DNA of 64,000 bases from JACVRW01 sp034664085 (GCA_034664085.1 JAXDII010000066.1:3543-67542), one strand, 5' to 3'. Numbered from the stretch's first letter, positions 16,347-25,648 are shown. Numbers and translations: made by a program. The notes: generated by a model from the sequence alone, not told the origin.

Positions 16347-17366
16347 TCAGGCGACGGTCTCTGAGCGTTCGATGCGCGCGGCCAGCTCCTCGATGTGGCC
16401 GGCGAAGAGGTTGTAGCTGACGCCCTCCTCCATGTGCCACGGCGAGAGCTGTCCGGCCTCGACCGCCGGCAGCCGCCGCCACGCGGGGATGTCCGCCAGC
16501 TTGTCGAGAGTGGGCGCGGTCGCACGCGCGTCGTAGAGGATCACGTCGGCGGGGTACCTGTCGGCGTTCTCCCAGCTCATCTTCTCCCAGTAGGGGTCCG
16601 AGCCCTTGCCGGACACCAGCTCCAGGCCCCAGGCCTGGTACTCGCGCAGATCGGAGTAGTCCTGCGACTTGCCGACGTAGAGCGCCTCGGGATCGGCGTA
16701 GACGGCCATGACGCGCAGGCCGGGCTTGGCCTCCACGGCGGTGCGGAACGACTGGACAGCCCGCTCATAGCGCTTGCGTGCCGCCACCACCGGCTTGGCG
16801 CGGAGGTCCCTGCCGAGCGCGCCGGCCAGCTCCTCGAAGTGCTCGATCGTGGTGGTCGCGGGCACCTGCGCGTGAATGCCGGCGATCGGAGCGATAGCGG
16901 TCATCTTCCGCTCCAGCTTGTCGTCCTTGATGCCACCGAGCAGCTTCTCGGAGGGCCAGTAGGTGGTGATCACCAGGTCCGGACGCAGGGCCGCGAGCGC
17001 CTCGAGGTTGACCTCGCCCCACACGTCGCCGACCGACTCCACGCCGCTCAGGTCCAGCTGGCCGAACAGCGGCTGCTCGTCGAACGGCACGCTTCCGTAG
17101 ATGCCGACCGGCCGCACGCCATAGTCCCACAGCGCCAGCGCGGCGTACTCGTGCGCCACGATCCGTTCGACCGGGCCGTCGAGGGAGATCTCGACGCCGC
17201 GGTCGTCGGTGAACGCGAAGCGGCTCTTGCCGCGGGCCGCCGGCTTGGCCTCGTCGTCGCCGCCGCAGGCGGCCAGCAGCAGTGGGACGGCGGTCAGCGC
17301 GCCGGCGCCCGCGACGACGAAGCGGCGCCGGGTGGTGCGGGCGATCTCGGGATCGGGCAGGGTCAT
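16347..17366 (-). CDS. Iron-siderophore ABC transporter substrate-binding lipoprotein (FecB-like)
   Basis: A 339-aa periplasmic binding lipoprotein. The N-terminus has TTRRRFVVAGAG (Tat-like twin arginine) and a lipobox LLLAAC near residue 34, then a class III binding fold with FTDDRGVEISLDGPVERIVA, LAALRPDLVITTYW and a C-terminal domain. It is the last of four genes with 4-bp overlaps, in order permease, permease, ATPase, binding protein. Iron-siderophore uptake is inferred from the fold and from DtxR-type boxes in front of the operon. Confidence 0.9.
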   Translation of the reverse strand: MTLPDPEIARTTRRRFVVAGAGALTAVPLLLAACGGDDEAKPAARGKSRFAFTDDRGVEISLDGPVERIVAHEYAALALWDYGVRPVGIYGSVPFDEQPLFGQLDLSGVESVGDVWGEVNLEALAALRPDLVITTYWPSEKLLGGIKDDKLERKMTAIAPIAGIHAQVPATTTIEHFEELAGALGRDLRAKPVVAARKRYERAVQSFRTAVEAKPGLRVMAVYADPEALYVGKSQDYSDLREYQAWGLELVSGKGSDPYWEKMSWENADRYPADVILYDARATAPTLDKLADIPAWRRLPAVEAGQLSPWHMEEGVSYNLFAGHIEELAARIERSETVA

Positions 17367-18193
17367 GGTGCTCCTTTGGCTTTCGTTTCCGTGAGAGGTG
17401 CGGTGCCGTTGGCCCGGTGCCGGCCGATGGGGATCACCATCGGCGTGTGCGAGACCGGGTCACCGATGACCTGGCAGCGCAGGTCGAAGACCTCCTCGAC
17501 GAGCGCCTGGGTCACCACCTGCGCCGGCGGGCCCTCGGCGACCACCGCGCCGTCGCGCATGGCGATCAGGTGGTCGCTGTAGCGGCAGGCGTGGTTGAGG
17601 TCGTGCAGGACGAGCACGACGGTGCGCCCGTCCCGCTGGTTGAGGTCGGTGAGCAGGTCGAGGATCTCCACCTGGTGGGCCACGTCGAGGAACGTGGTCG
17701 GCTCGTCCAGCAGCAGGGTCGGCGTGTCCTGTGCGAGCGCGAGGGCGATCCACACGCGCTGTCGCTGGCCGCCGGACAGCTCGTCCACCGGGCGGTCGGC
17801 CAGCCCGAGCACCTCGGTGGCCGCCATGGCGGCGGCGACCGCCTGCTCGTCCGCGGCGGACCAGTGGCGCAGCCAGCTCTGGTGCGGATAGCGGCCACGC
17901 CCCACGAGGTCGGTGACCGTGATGCCCTCCGGCGCGACCGGCGCCTGGGGAAGGATCGCCAGGCGCGTCGCGACCTCCTTGGTGGGAAGCGCGTGGATGC
18001 TGCGGCCGTCGAGGCGCACCGCCCCGCCCCTCGGCTTGAGCAGGCGGGCCAGGCCGCGCAGCAGCGTCGACTTGCCGCAGGCGTTCGGGCCGACGATCGA
18101 GGTCACGCGCCCGGGAGCGATCGCGACCGAGAGATCGCTGACGACCTCGTGCTGGTCGTAGGCCAGCGTCAGACGGTGTGCCTCCAGCGTCAT
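17363..18193 (-). CDS. Iron-siderophore ABC transporter ATPase (FecE/FepC-like)
   Basis: A 276-aa ABC ATPase. Walker A is GPNACGKST near residues 36-44, the Q-loop region ILPQAPVAPEG, the signature LSGGQRQRVWIALALAQD and Walker B TLLLDEPTTFLD with the switch His in VLHDLNHA. The sequence HACRYSDHLIAMRDGAVVAEG is typical of the FecE/FhuC subgroup. It energises import through the two FecCD-type permeases encoded just upstream. Confidence 0.94.
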   Translation of the reverse strand: MTLEAHRLTLAYDQHEVVSDLSVAIAPGRVTSIVGPNACGKSTLLRGLARLLKPRGGAVRLDGRSIHALPTKEVATRLAILPQAPVAPEGITVTDLVGRGRYPHQSWLRHWSAADEQAVAAAMAATEVLGLADRPVDELSGGQRQRVWIALALAQDTPTLLLDEPTTFLDVAHQVEILDLLTDLNQRDGRTVVLVLHDLNHACRYSDHLIAMRDGAVVAEGPPAQVVTQALVEEVFDLRCQVIGDPVSHTPMVIPIGRHRANGTAPLTETKAKGAP

Positions 18194-19245
18194 CCGCCCG
18201 CTCCGCTCCGATTCGCCCGCGCGAGCAGGTACAGGAAGTAGGGCGCGCCGCAGAGGCTCGTGAAGATCCCGACCGGGATCTCGGTGGGCGCGAACAGGCG
18301 CCTCCCCGCGACGTCTGCGACGAGCACGATCAGCGCGCCCGCCAGGCCCGCGGGCACCAGCGTCATCGGAGCCCGCGTAAGCCGCCGCGCGATCGGGGCC
18401 GCCAGGAACGCGACGAAGGCGACCGGCCCCGCCACGGCTGTGCCCACGCCGGCCAGGGCCACGCCGACGCCCAGCAGGGCGAGCCGCGAGCGCTCGACGC
18501 CCACGCCGAGGCCCCTTGCCGCGTCGTCGCCGAGCTGGATAACGCGCAGCCGGCCCGCGAGCGCGAGCGCCGCCGGCGTCAGCAACGCAAGCACGCAGGC
18601 AAGGGGGGCCACCGACTCCCAGCCGGCTGCGTTGAGGCTCCCGGTCAGCCAGATCATCGCGGCGGCCGCCTCGAACAGCTCCGCCTCGGTGAGCAGGTAG
18701 GAGGTGACGGCCACCGCCACGGCGTCGAGGCCGATCCCGACCAGCACGAAGCGGTAGCTCGACACGCCCTGTCGGTACGCCAGCAGGTAGATCGCCGCGC
18801 CGAGCGCGAACGCCCCGCCCAAGGCGGCGGTCGCCATCAGGGCGAACCGGGGGCCGGCCACGGTGATCACGAAGACGGTCGCCGCGGAGGCGCCGGCCAT
18901 GATCCCGAGGATGTCCGGGCTGGCGAGCGGATTGCGGGCGACCGCCTGGAAGATCGCCCCGGAGATGCCGAACGCCGCGCCGACCAGCACCGCCGCCAGC
19001 GCCCGCGGCACCCGCAGCTCACGCGCGACGAAGACCTCGCCCGTGTCGCCGTAGCCGAGGATCGCGGGCACGACATCCCGCAGCGCGATCGGGAAGTCGC
19101 CCACGCTCACGCTCGCCGCGAACGCCGCGAAGACGGCTCCGGCCAGCAGCAGTCCCACCCGCTGGGTCCGCGCACGTGCGCTGGAGCGGCTCGACGCCAC
19201 CACCCGCCGCGCCGATGCGAGCGGCGCCGCCGCGAGGCCGCTCAC
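18190..19245 (-). CDS. FecCD-family siderophore ABC permease (second)
   Basis: A 351-aa polytopic permease with about nine to ten membrane segments. The GTG at 19245 is chosen because it forms the GTGA overlap with the upstream permease; the longer open frame is a shadow of that gene. Family motifs are RELRVPRALAAVLVGAAFGISGAIFQAVARNPLASPDILG and the C-terminal GPVAFVAFLAAPIARRL and EIPVGIFTSLCGAPYFLYLL segments. It pairs with the preceding permease as a heterodimer. Confidence 0.92.
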   Translation of the reverse strand: MSGLAAAPLASARRVVASSRSSARARTQRVGLLLAGAVFAAFAASVSVGDFPIALRDVVPAILGYGDTGEVFVARELRVPRALAAVLVGAAFGISGAIFQAVARNPLASPDILGIMAGASAATVFVITVAGPRFALMATAALGGAFALGAAIYLLAYRQGVSSYRFVLVGIGLDAVAVAVTSYLLTEAELFEAAAAMIWLTGSLNAAGWESVAPLACVLALLTPAALALAGRLRVIQLGDDAARGLGVGVERSRLALLGVGVALAGVGTAVAGPVAFVAFLAAPIARRLTRAPMTLVPAGLAGALIVLVADVAGRRLFAPTEIPVGIFTSLCGAPYFLYLLARANRSGAGG

Positions 19246-20261
19246 AGCTCGGCCAGCTTTCGGCGTCGTACGAGCGCCACGAAGAACGGCGCGCCGATCA
19301 GGGCGGTGACGATCCCGACCTGCATCTCGCCCGTGCCGGCGACCAGGCGGCCGATGACGTCCGCGCCGAGGACCAGCACCGGCGCCAGCACGGCCGAGTA
19401 GAGCAGGACCCAGCGGTAGTCGGGCCCGGCGATGGCGCGCGCCACGTGCGGGATCGCGAGCCCCACGAACACGATCGGCCCCGCCGCGGCGGTGGCCGCG
19501 CCCGTCAGCACGATCGCGGCGCCGCCTGCGAGCGCGCGGGCCCCGCCGAGTCGCACTCCCAACGAGCGCGCGACGTCGTCGCCGAGGGACAGGGCGTTCA
19601 GCACGCGCGCCGACGCGAGCGCCGCGACGGTTCCGGCCGCTATGAACGGCCAGACCTGGACCGCCACGCCGCCGCCGCGGCCAGCCAGCGACCCCACCAG
19701 CCAGAACCGCAGCGCGTTCAGGGTCGACACGTCGACCAGCAGGATCAGCGAGGTCAGCGAAGTAAGCAGCGCGGTCAGCGCCGCCCCCGCGAGGGCGAGC
19801 TTCACGGGGGTCGCGCCATCGCGGCCGAGCGACCCGAGCGTGTACACGGCCACGCCCACCACGGCCGCCCCGGCGAAGGCGAACCAGATGTAGGCGTAGA
19901 CGCTGCTGACCCCGAACAGCAGCACGGCAACCGCCGCGGCAAGCGCCGCGCCCGCGCTGATCCCGAGGATGCCGGGATCGCCGAGCGGGTTTCGGGTCAG
20001 GCCCTGGAGCAGGGCCCCGGCCAGGCCGAGCGCCACGCCCACCATCAGCCCGATCATCGTGCGCGGCGCGCGCAGCTCGCGCACGATGAAGTGCTCCTGG
20101 TTGCCGCCGTCGGAGTCGGTGAAGGCCTCGACCACGGTGGCCGGGGCGATCGAGCGAGACCCCACCGCGAGGCTGGCGACGCACACGAGCGCCAGGGCGG
20201 CGAGTGCGAGCAGGAGGCCGAGCGCGCGGGCGCTGGCGAGTGGGGGCTCCCTGACGGGCAC
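19242..20261 (-). CDS. FecCD-family siderophore ABC permease (first)
   Basis: A 339-aa permease, first gene of the iron operon. It shows VRELRAPRTMIGLMVGVALGLAGALLQ, NPLGDPGILGISAG and PIVFVGLAIPHVAR, the standard FecCD blocks, and ends with MQVGIVTALIGAPFFVALV. The GTG at 20261 lies only 3 bases after a DtxR-like palindrome and has no clear ribosome site, so the message may be leaderless or begin inside the box region. Confidence 0.92.
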   Translation of the reverse strand: MPVREPPLASARALGLLLALAALALVCVASLAVGSRSIAPATVVEAFTDSDGGNQEHFIVRELRAPRTMIGLMVGVALGLAGALLQGLTRNPLGDPGILGISAGAALAAAVAVLLFGVSSVYAYIWFAFAGAAVVGVAVYTLGSLGRDGATPVKLALAGAALTALLTSLTSLILLVDVSTLNALRFWLVGSLAGRGGGVAVQVWPFIAAGTVAALASARVLNALSLGDDVARSLGVRLGGARALAGGAAIVLTGAATAAAGPIVFVGLAIPHVARAIAGPDYRWVLLYSAVLAPVLVLGADVIGRLVAGTGEMQVGIVTALIGAPFFVALVRRRKLAEL

Positions 20262-20264
20262 GGG

Positions 20265-20302
20265 TTAGGGCACCCTAACAGAGAAGCCTTAGGGCACCCT
20301 AA
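20265..20302. promoter_or_regulatory. Twin DtxR/IdeR-like iron boxes
   Basis: Two identical copies of TTAGGGCACCCTAA lie at 20265-20278 and 20289-20302, 24 bp apart. Each is TTAGGG and CCCTAA around a 2-base centre, close to the DtxR/IdeR consensus half-sites TTAGG/CCTAA. The first copy abuts the start of the siderophore permease operon; the second overlaps the likely promoter (TAATAC at 20300) of the divergent methyltransferase. Iron-dependent repression of the uptake operon is the natural reading, and the divergent gene may be co-regulated. Confidence 0.8.
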
Positions 20303-20322
20303 TACGCTGAATCCTGGATGCT

Positions 20323-21267
20323 ATGCCGATGGGCTACCGGGACGGCCTGCCCCAGCTCGACGGCGGCCTCTTCCTGACGGACGGTGGCATCGAGACCACC
20401 CTGATCTTCCACCAGGGGCTGGAGCTGCCCGCCTTTGCCGCGTTCGTGCTGCTCGCCGACGAGCGCGGCACGGACGAGCTGCGCCGGTACTACGCGCCCT
20501 ACCTCGCACTCGCCCGCGACGAGGGCGCCGGCCTCGTGCTCGAGAGCCCAACGTGGCGCGCCAGCCCCCGCTGGGCCGCCGAGCTGGGCTACGGCGAGCT
20601 GGAGCTGGCCGACCTCAACCGCAGGGCGATCGCGCTCATGGAGGAGCTCCGCGAGGAGGCGGGATCGCACGGCGGCCCGGTCGTCATCAGCGGCTGCATC
20701 GGGCCGCAGGACGACGGGTACAGCCCGGCCACGAAGCTGACTCCTGGCGAGGCGCAGGACTACCACTCCACGCAGATCGAGACGTTCGCCGAGACCGCCG
20801 CGGACATGGTCACGGCGATCACGATGACCTATGCCGACGAGGTGATCGGCCTCAGCCGGGCCGCGCAGCGCGCCGGCCTGCCGGTCGCGATCTCGTTCAC
20901 CCTCGAGACCGACGGGCGCCTGCCGAGCGGACAGCCGCTCGGCGATGCGATCCAGCAGGTGGACAACGACACGGATGGGACGCCCGCCTACTACATGATC
21001 AATTGCGCCCACCCGAGCCACTTCCACGACATCCTCCGCGGCGAGCCGTGGCAGGAGCGCATCGGTGGCCTGCGCGCGAACGCCTCCACCAAGAGCCACG
21101 CCGAGCTCGACGAGGCGGAGGAGCTGGACGAGGGAGACCCCGCGGACCTCGGAGCCAGGCACGCCGCGCTGCGCCAGCAGCTCCCGAGGCTCAACGTGCT
21201 CGGCGGCTGCTGTGGCACCGACCACCGGCACGTCACCGAGATCTGCAGAGCCTGGCGCGCGGCCTGA
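20323..21267 (+). CDS. Homocysteine S-methyltransferase family protein
   Basis: A 314-aa zinc methyltransferase (PF02574 fold). It begins LTDGGIETTLIFHQGLELP, has SGCIGPQDDGY in the middle, the first zinc cysteine in MINCAHPSHF near residue 228 and the C-terminal pair GGCCGTDHRHV. Such enzymes transfer methyl groups from S-methylmethionine or related thetins to homocysteine. It is divergent from the iron operon, sharing the DtxR-box region, and its stop touches the stop of the amino-acid ABC operon in a shared TGATCA. Confidence 0.9.
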   Translation: MPMGYRDGLPQLDGGLFLTDGGIETTLIFHQGLELPAFAAFVLLADERGTDELRRYYAPYLALARDEGAGLVLESPTWRASPRWAAELGYGELELADLNRRAIALMEELREEAGSHGGPVVISGCIGPQDDGYSPATKLTPGEAQDYHSTQIETFAETAADMVTAITMTYADEVIGLSRAAQRAGLPVAISFTLETDGRLPSGQPLGDAIQQVDNDTDGTPAYYMINCAHPSHFHDILRGEPWQERIGGLRANASTKSHAELDEAEELDEGDPADLGARHAALRQQLPRLNVLGGCCGTDHRHVTEICRAWRAA

Positions 21268-22017
21268 TCAGAGGCGCCCGGCGCCCAGCAGCCGGCGCAG
21301 GAAGCGCTGGGTCTCGGGCTGCCGCGGATCCGCGAGCAGCCGCTCGGGCCCGCCGCGCTCCAGGATGCGGCCCTCGTGCAGGAAGCAGATCTCGTTGGCG
21401 AAGTCGCGGGCGAAGCTCATCTCGTGGGTGGCGATCAGCATGGTCATGCCCTGGCCCTTCAGCTCGCGCACCAGCTCGAGCACCTCACTCACCAGCTCCG
21501 GGTCGAGCGCGCTGGTGATCTCGTCCAGCAGCAGGGCGCGCGGGCGCGTCGCCAGCGCGCGGATGATGGCGACCCGCTGCTGCTGACCCCCCGAGAGCCG
21601 GTCCGGGTAGTCGCCCTCGCGGTCGTCGAGGCCGAAGCGCGCGAGCAGCTCGTGGGCGCTCTGCGCGGCCTCGGCGCGCGCCAGTCCCTGCGCGCGCATC
21701 GGGGCGAGCAGGACGTTCTCCAGCACCGTGAGGTGGGGGAACAGGTTGAACGACTGGAACACGAGCCCGAGCCGCCGCCGGACCGGCACGGGATCGACCG
21801 CAGGGTCGGTGACCACCTGTCCGTCCAGCAGCACGTCGCCGTCGTCGATCTCCTCGAGCAGGTCGATGCAGCGCAGCAGCGTCGACTTCCCGGACCCGGA
21901 GGCGCCGATCAGCGCGACCGCCTCGTGCTCGCGCACGGCCAGGTCGACCCCGCGCAGCACCGGAACCTCGCCGTAGGCCTTGGTCACCCCCTGCACCTCG
22001 AGGACGGGCGCCGTCAT
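21268..22017 (-). CDS. Polar amino-acid ABC transporter ATPase (GlnQ-like)
   Basis: A 249-aa ATPase beginning MTAPVLEVQGVTKAYGEVPV. Walker A is GASGSGKST, the Q-loop is VFQSFNLFPHLTVLENV, the signature LSGGQQQRVAIIRAL and Walker B RALLLDEITSALD, with the His in THEMSFARDFA. The ATG at 22017 overlaps the permease stop (ATGA). The FQSFNLFPHLT pattern is typical of polar amino-acid importers. The substrate is unknown; the convergent homocysteine methyltransferase makes a sulfur amino acid a guess only. Confidence 0.93.
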   Translation of the reverse strand: MTAPVLEVQGVTKAYGEVPVLRGVDLAVREHEAVALIGASGSGKSTLLRCIDLLEEIDDGDVLLDGQVVTDPAVDPVPVRRRLGLVFQSFNLFPHLTVLENVLLAPMRAQGLARAEAAQSAHELLARFGLDDREGDYPDRLSGGQQQRVAIIRALATRPRALLLDEITSALDPELVSEVLELVRELKGQGMTMLIATHEMSFARDFANEICFLHEGRILERGGPERLLADPRQPETQRFLRRLLGAGRL

Positions 22018-22889
22018 GCTGGCGCCCCTCCGCTGCGGCGCCTCAGCCCGCGCGCCTGCATGCGGTCGACCGAGCGTGCCAGCGGCACCGTCACGAGCAG
22101 GTAGAGGCACGCGGCGGCGACCAGCGGCGTGTAGTTGAAGGTCGACGACGCCTCGATTTGGGCCACCCGGAACGCCTCGAGCGGACCGAGGATCGACACC
22201 AGCGCGACATCCTTCTGGAGCGCGATGAAGTCGTTGAGCAGCGGCGGCACCACTCGCCGCACGGCCTGGGGCAGGACCACGAAGCGGGTGGACTGCGCAG
22301 GCGTCAGGCCGAGCGCGAGCGCCGCGGATCGCTGGCCGGGGTGGACGGAGTCGATCCCCGAGCGGTAGACCTCGGCCACGTAGGCGCTGTACGAGAGCGC
22401 CAGGGCCGCGCCGCCGAGGATCACCGGGTCGCTCGGCACGCCGGTCAGCTCCAGCGCCGGGATGCCGAAGCCGATCAGGTAGACGATCAGGATCGTCGGG
22501 ATGCCGCGGAAGATGTCCGTGTAGGTGGCGGCCAGCATGCGCAGCGGGAACAGGGCGGGCGTGCGGCTCACCCGCACGATCGCCACCACCAGTCCGAGCG
22601 CAAGGACCACCACCTCGACGATCAGGAAGATCTTGATGTCCAGCCAGAAGCCGTCCAGGACGTCGGGGAACGAGTCCGTGAACGCGCTCCACGAGAAGAA
22701 CGTGTCGCGGACCGTCGGCCAGCCCTTGCTGGTGAGGATCAGCGCGCCGAGCGCGCCCAGAACGACGACCGTGGAGACGGCGGAGATCGCGGCGCCGCGC
22801 TGAGCCCGCCGGCGGCGGGCGGCTTCGCGTACGGCGCGGCGATCCGAGGTCAGCGAAGCTCCGGCGCGCCCGCCGTAGCGCCCATCCAC
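22014..22889 (-). CDS. Amino-acid ABC transporter permease (HisM/GlnP-like)
   Basis: A membrane permease of about 290 aa with a His/Glu/Gln-type inner membrane domain: FWLDIKIFLIVEVVVLALG, ATYTDIFRGIPTILIVYLIGF, the EAA-like loop EVYRSGIDSVHPGQRSAALALGLT and VVLPQAVRRVVPPLLNDFIALQKDVAL. The start is uncertain. The GTG at 22889 overlaps the binding-protein gene by 40 bp; a rare CTG nearer the stop at 22850 is another option. The N-terminal extension is basic. Confidence 0.87.
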   Translation of the reverse strand: MDGRYGGRAGASLTSDRRAVREAARRRRAQRGAAISAVSTVVVLGALGALILTSKGWPTVRDTFFSWSAFTDSFPDVLDGFWLDIKIFLIVEVVVLALGLVVAIVRVSRTPALFPLRMLAATYTDIFRGIPTILIVYLIGFGIPALELTGVPSDPVILGGAALALSYSAYVAEVYRSGIDSVHPGQRSAALALGLTPAQSTRFVVLPQAVRRVVPPLLNDFIALQKDVALVSILGPLEAFRVAQIEASSTFNYTPLVAAACLYLLVTVPLARSVDRMQARGLRRRSGGAPA

Positions 22890-23722
22890 TTGTCGGTGAT
22901 CTGCTGAAGCTCCCCGCTCGAGTCGAGCTTGGCGAGCGCCTCGTTCACGCACCCGGTGAGCTCGGATCCCTTCTCCAGCAGCAGGCCGAACTCGTCACCG
23001 CCCGGTGCGTTGAACTGGCCGACGATCTTCGCGCCGGGCACCTGCGCGGCGGTGAGGTAGAAGGCCGTCGGCAGGTCGAGCACGACCGCGTCGACCTGGT
23101 TCTGCTTGAGCGCGGTGACGACGTCGTTGGAGTCGTTGAAGACCTTGATGTCCTGGCTGGGCTGGATGACGTCGCGGGCTGCGTCGAGGCTCGTGGTCCC
23201 GATCTGCACGCCGATGACCGCGTCCTTCAGGTCCGCCAGGGACTCGGTCCCGGCCAGGTCCGACTCCTTCGGCACCACGACCGCCTGCGGGGCGGTGTAG
23301 TACGGGCTCGAGAAGTCGACCGCCTTCTCGCGAGCCGGCGTGATCGAGATCTGGTTGATGTCGAAGTCGAAGTCCTTCGGGCCGGGCGCGTAGGAGGAGT
23401 TGAACGGCACGACGGTCCACTTGATCTCGGACTTGTCGAAGCCCAGCTGCTTGCCGACGGCGTAGGCGACCGCGCTCTCGAAGCCCTTGCCGTTCGTCGG
23501 GTCGTCGTCCTCGAAGTACGGCGGGAACGCCGGCTTGTCGGTGCCGACCGTGAGCTGGCCGGGCGTCGCGAGCGCGAGCTGATCCTTCGCGCACTTCGAC
23601 GCCGCCTCGGTCGTGGTGGTGGAGGCGCTGCCCCCGTCGTCGTCGTCGGAGCCGCACGCGGCCAGCACCGCCAGAGCGGCCACGATCAGCGCGATCCCGA
23701 TGAGCCTGTGCCAGCGAAGCAT
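22850..23722 (-). CDS. Amino-acid ABC transporter substrate-binding lipoprotein
   Basis: A 290-aa binding protein with a signal peptide and lipobox LAACGS at about residues 19-24, followed by an Asp/Ser/Thr-rich linker. The mature part is a type-2 periplasmic binding fold (GQLTVGTDKPAFPPYFEDDD, FDFDINQISITPAREKAVDFS, DLKDAVIGVQIGTTSLDA, LDLPTAFYLTAA). It is the first gene of the amino-acid importer operon. Confidence 0.92.
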   Translation of the reverse strand: MLRWHRLIGIALIVAALAVLAACGSDDDDGGSASTTTTEAASKCAKDQLALATPGQLTVGTDKPAFPPYFEDDDPTNGKGFESAVAYAVGKQLGFDKSEIKWTVVPFNSSYAPGPKDFDFDINQISITPAREKAVDFSSPYYTAPQAVVVPKESDLAGTESLADLKDAVIGVQIGTTSLDAARDVIQPSQDIKVFNDSNDVVTALKQNQVDAVVLDLPTAFYLTAAQVPGAKIVGQFNAPGGDEFGLLLEKGSELTGCVNEALAKLDSSGELQQITDKWMGATAGAPELR

Positions 23723-23822
23723 GCGAGTCCCCTTGTTAGACCACCGACCGGGTCAAAAGCTACAGGGGGTGTCCGCCGGCGGCCCCTGCAACCACGGCCG
23801 CCCGGCAAAGAACCGACGAAGA

Positions 23823-23837
23823 CTGGAAAGGTTCCAG
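23823..23837. promoter_or_regulatory. 15-bp inverted repeat upstream of heme catalase
   Basis: CTGGAA-AGG-TTCCAG is a perfect 6-bp inverted repeat in the 246-bp divergent gap between the amino-acid binding protein (start 23722) and the catalase (start 23969). It could be an operator for either gene. I see no convincing -35/-10 pair in the gap. Confidence 0.3.
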
Positions 23838-23968
23838 AGTGGGTAGCATGCCGCCTGTGCCCACGGACCTCGAGGAGCGCCTGCGCCACGAGTCGTGCGA
23901 CCGCCGGCGCGCGGGCGCCACCTACTGGGCACCTGCCCCGATTGCCACCGAGAAGAGAGGGTCAGCGC

Positions 23969-25636
23969 ATGAGCGATGACGACAAGCCGCCCGCCGAGGG
24001 CGACAACCGCCGCAACCTGACCACCCGTCAGGGCCATCCGGTCTACGACAACCAGAACCAGCGGACGATCGGCGACCGTGGTCCGGCGACGCTCGAGAAC
24101 TACCACTTCCTCGAGAAGATGAGCCACTTCGACCGCGAGCGCATCCCGGAGCGCGTGGTCCATGCGCGCGGGTTCCTCGCGTACGGCTTCTTCGAGTCAT
24201 ATGGCAAGGTCGGCGAGGAGCCGATCTCGAAGTACACGCGCGCGAAGCTCTTCCAGGAGGCGGGCAAGCGCACCGACGTCGCGCTGCGCTTCTCCACCGT
24301 TGCCGGCGGTCGCGACTCCTCCGAGGCAGCCCGCGACCCGCGCGGGTTCGCGGTCAAGTTCTACACCGAGGACGGCAACTGGGACCTGGTCGGGAACAAC
24401 CTCGGCGTCTTCTTCATCCGCGACGCGATCAAGTTCCCCGACTTCATCCACTCCCAGAAGCCGGACCCCGTCACGTTCCGCCAGGAGCCGAACCGCCAGC
24501 TGGACTTCATCAGCCAGTCGCCGGAGGCGCTGCACATGGCGATGCTGCTCTACAGCCCGCGCGGCCTCCCCGCCGGCTACCGCTTCATGCAGGGCTTCGG
24601 CGTGAACACCTACAAGTGGGTGAACGCCGAGGGCGACACCGTGCTCGTGAAGTACCACTGGATCCCGAAGCAGGGCGTGAAGTCGTGGACCGCGGCCGAC
24701 GCCGCGGCGGTGCAGGCCGAAGACCTGGGCCCGCACAGCAAGGACCTGTTCGAGGCGATCGAGCGCGGCGACTACCCGGAGTGGGAGCTGCAGGTGCAGA
24801 TCATCAGCGATGACGAGCACCCCGAGCTGGACTTCGACCCGCTCGACGACACGAAGGTGTGGCCGGAGAATGACTTCCCGCCGCGGTCGGTCGGGCGCAT
24901 GGTGCTCAACCGCAACGTCGAGAATGTGTTCGCCGAGAACGAGCAGATCGCGTTCGGCACCGGCGTGCTGGTGGACGGGCTCGACTTCTCCGACGACAAG
25001 ATGCTCGTCGGGCGCACGTTCTCCTACAGCGACACCCAGCGCTACCGGGTGGGGCCGAACTACCTGCAGCTCCCGGTGAACCAGCCCAAGAAGGGCGTCT
25101 CGACCAACCTGCGTGACGGGCAGATGGCCTACGCGGTGGACGACGGCGGCGAGAACCCGCACGTCAACTACGAGCCGTCGATCACGGGCGGGCTGAGCGA
25201 GGCGCCGAAGCCGTCGAGCGAGGAGCAGGGTCCGCTGATCGAGGGGCGCCTGACCCGCAAGCGCATCGCGCGCACGGACGACTACACGCAGGCCGCGCAG
25301 CGGTATCTGCTGCAGGAGGAGTGGGAGCGCGAGGACCTGGTGGCCAACCTGATCGACGCGCTGAGCCAGTGCGACCGCAACATCCAGGAGCGGATGATCT
25401 GGCACCTGTTCATGATCGAGGACGAGCTGGGGCAGCGCGTCGGCGAGGGGGTCGGCATCTCCGCCGACGACGTGCGCGGCCTGGCGCCGCTGGCGACCCA
25501 GACGCTGACCGAGGAGGAGCTGCAGCGGGCGGCCAACCTCGGCAACAACGGACGCCGCGACACCGGCGACTTGGTCATGACCCACTGCGTCCCGAACGAG
25601 CGGGACGTGCAGGCCGGCGAGGCCGTTACCGCCTGA
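23969..25636 (+). CDS. Heme catalase
   Basis: A 555-aa monofunctional catalase. The ATG at 23969 has a GAGAGG ribosome site; longer in-frame extension upstream is non-coding. The distal His is in ERVVHARGFLAYGFFE, the distal Asn in LVGNNLGVFFIRD and the proximal heme Tyr in RTFSYSDTQRYRVGPNY. The substrate-channel segment RFSTVAGGRDSSEAARDPRG is intact. The C-terminus extends to about 555 residues, longer than the smallest catalases but without a large flavodoxin-like domain. With the manganese catalase at 12278 the cell has two unrelated peroxide-removing enzymes within 12 kb. Confidence 0.95.
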   Translation: MSDDDKPPAEGDNRRNLTTRQGHPVYDNQNQRTIGDRGPATLENYHFLEKMSHFDRERIPERVVHARGFLAYGFFESYGKVGEEPISKYTRAKLFQEAGKRTDVALRFSTVAGGRDSSEAARDPRGFAVKFYTEDGNWDLVGNNLGVFFIRDAIKFPDFIHSQKPDPVTFRQEPNRQLDFISQSPEALHMAMLLYSPRGLPAGYRFMQGFGVNTYKWVNAEGDTVLVKYHWIPKQGVKSWTAADAAAVQAEDLGPHSKDLFEAIERGDYPEWELQVQIISDDEHPELDFDPLDDTKVWPENDFPPRSVGRMVLNRNVENVFAENEQIAFGTGVLVDGLDFSDDKMLVGRTFSYSDTQRYRVGPNYLQLPVNQPKKGVSTNLRDGQMAYAVDDGGENPHVNYEPSITGGLSEAPKPSSEEQGPLIEGRLTRKRIARTDDYTQAAQRYLLQEEWEREDLVANLIDALSQCDRNIQERMIWHLFMIEDELGQRVGEGVGISADDVRGLAPLATQTLTEEELQRAANLGNNGRRDTGDLVMTHCVPNERDVQAGEAVTA

Positions 25637-25648
25637 CGGCGTGGTGCG

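Noticed and set aside
23848..23979. 43-codon ORF overlapping the catalase start, possible leader peptide
   Set aside because: Weak ribosome site, no recognisable composition and no attenuation-like codon run; kept as an idea only.
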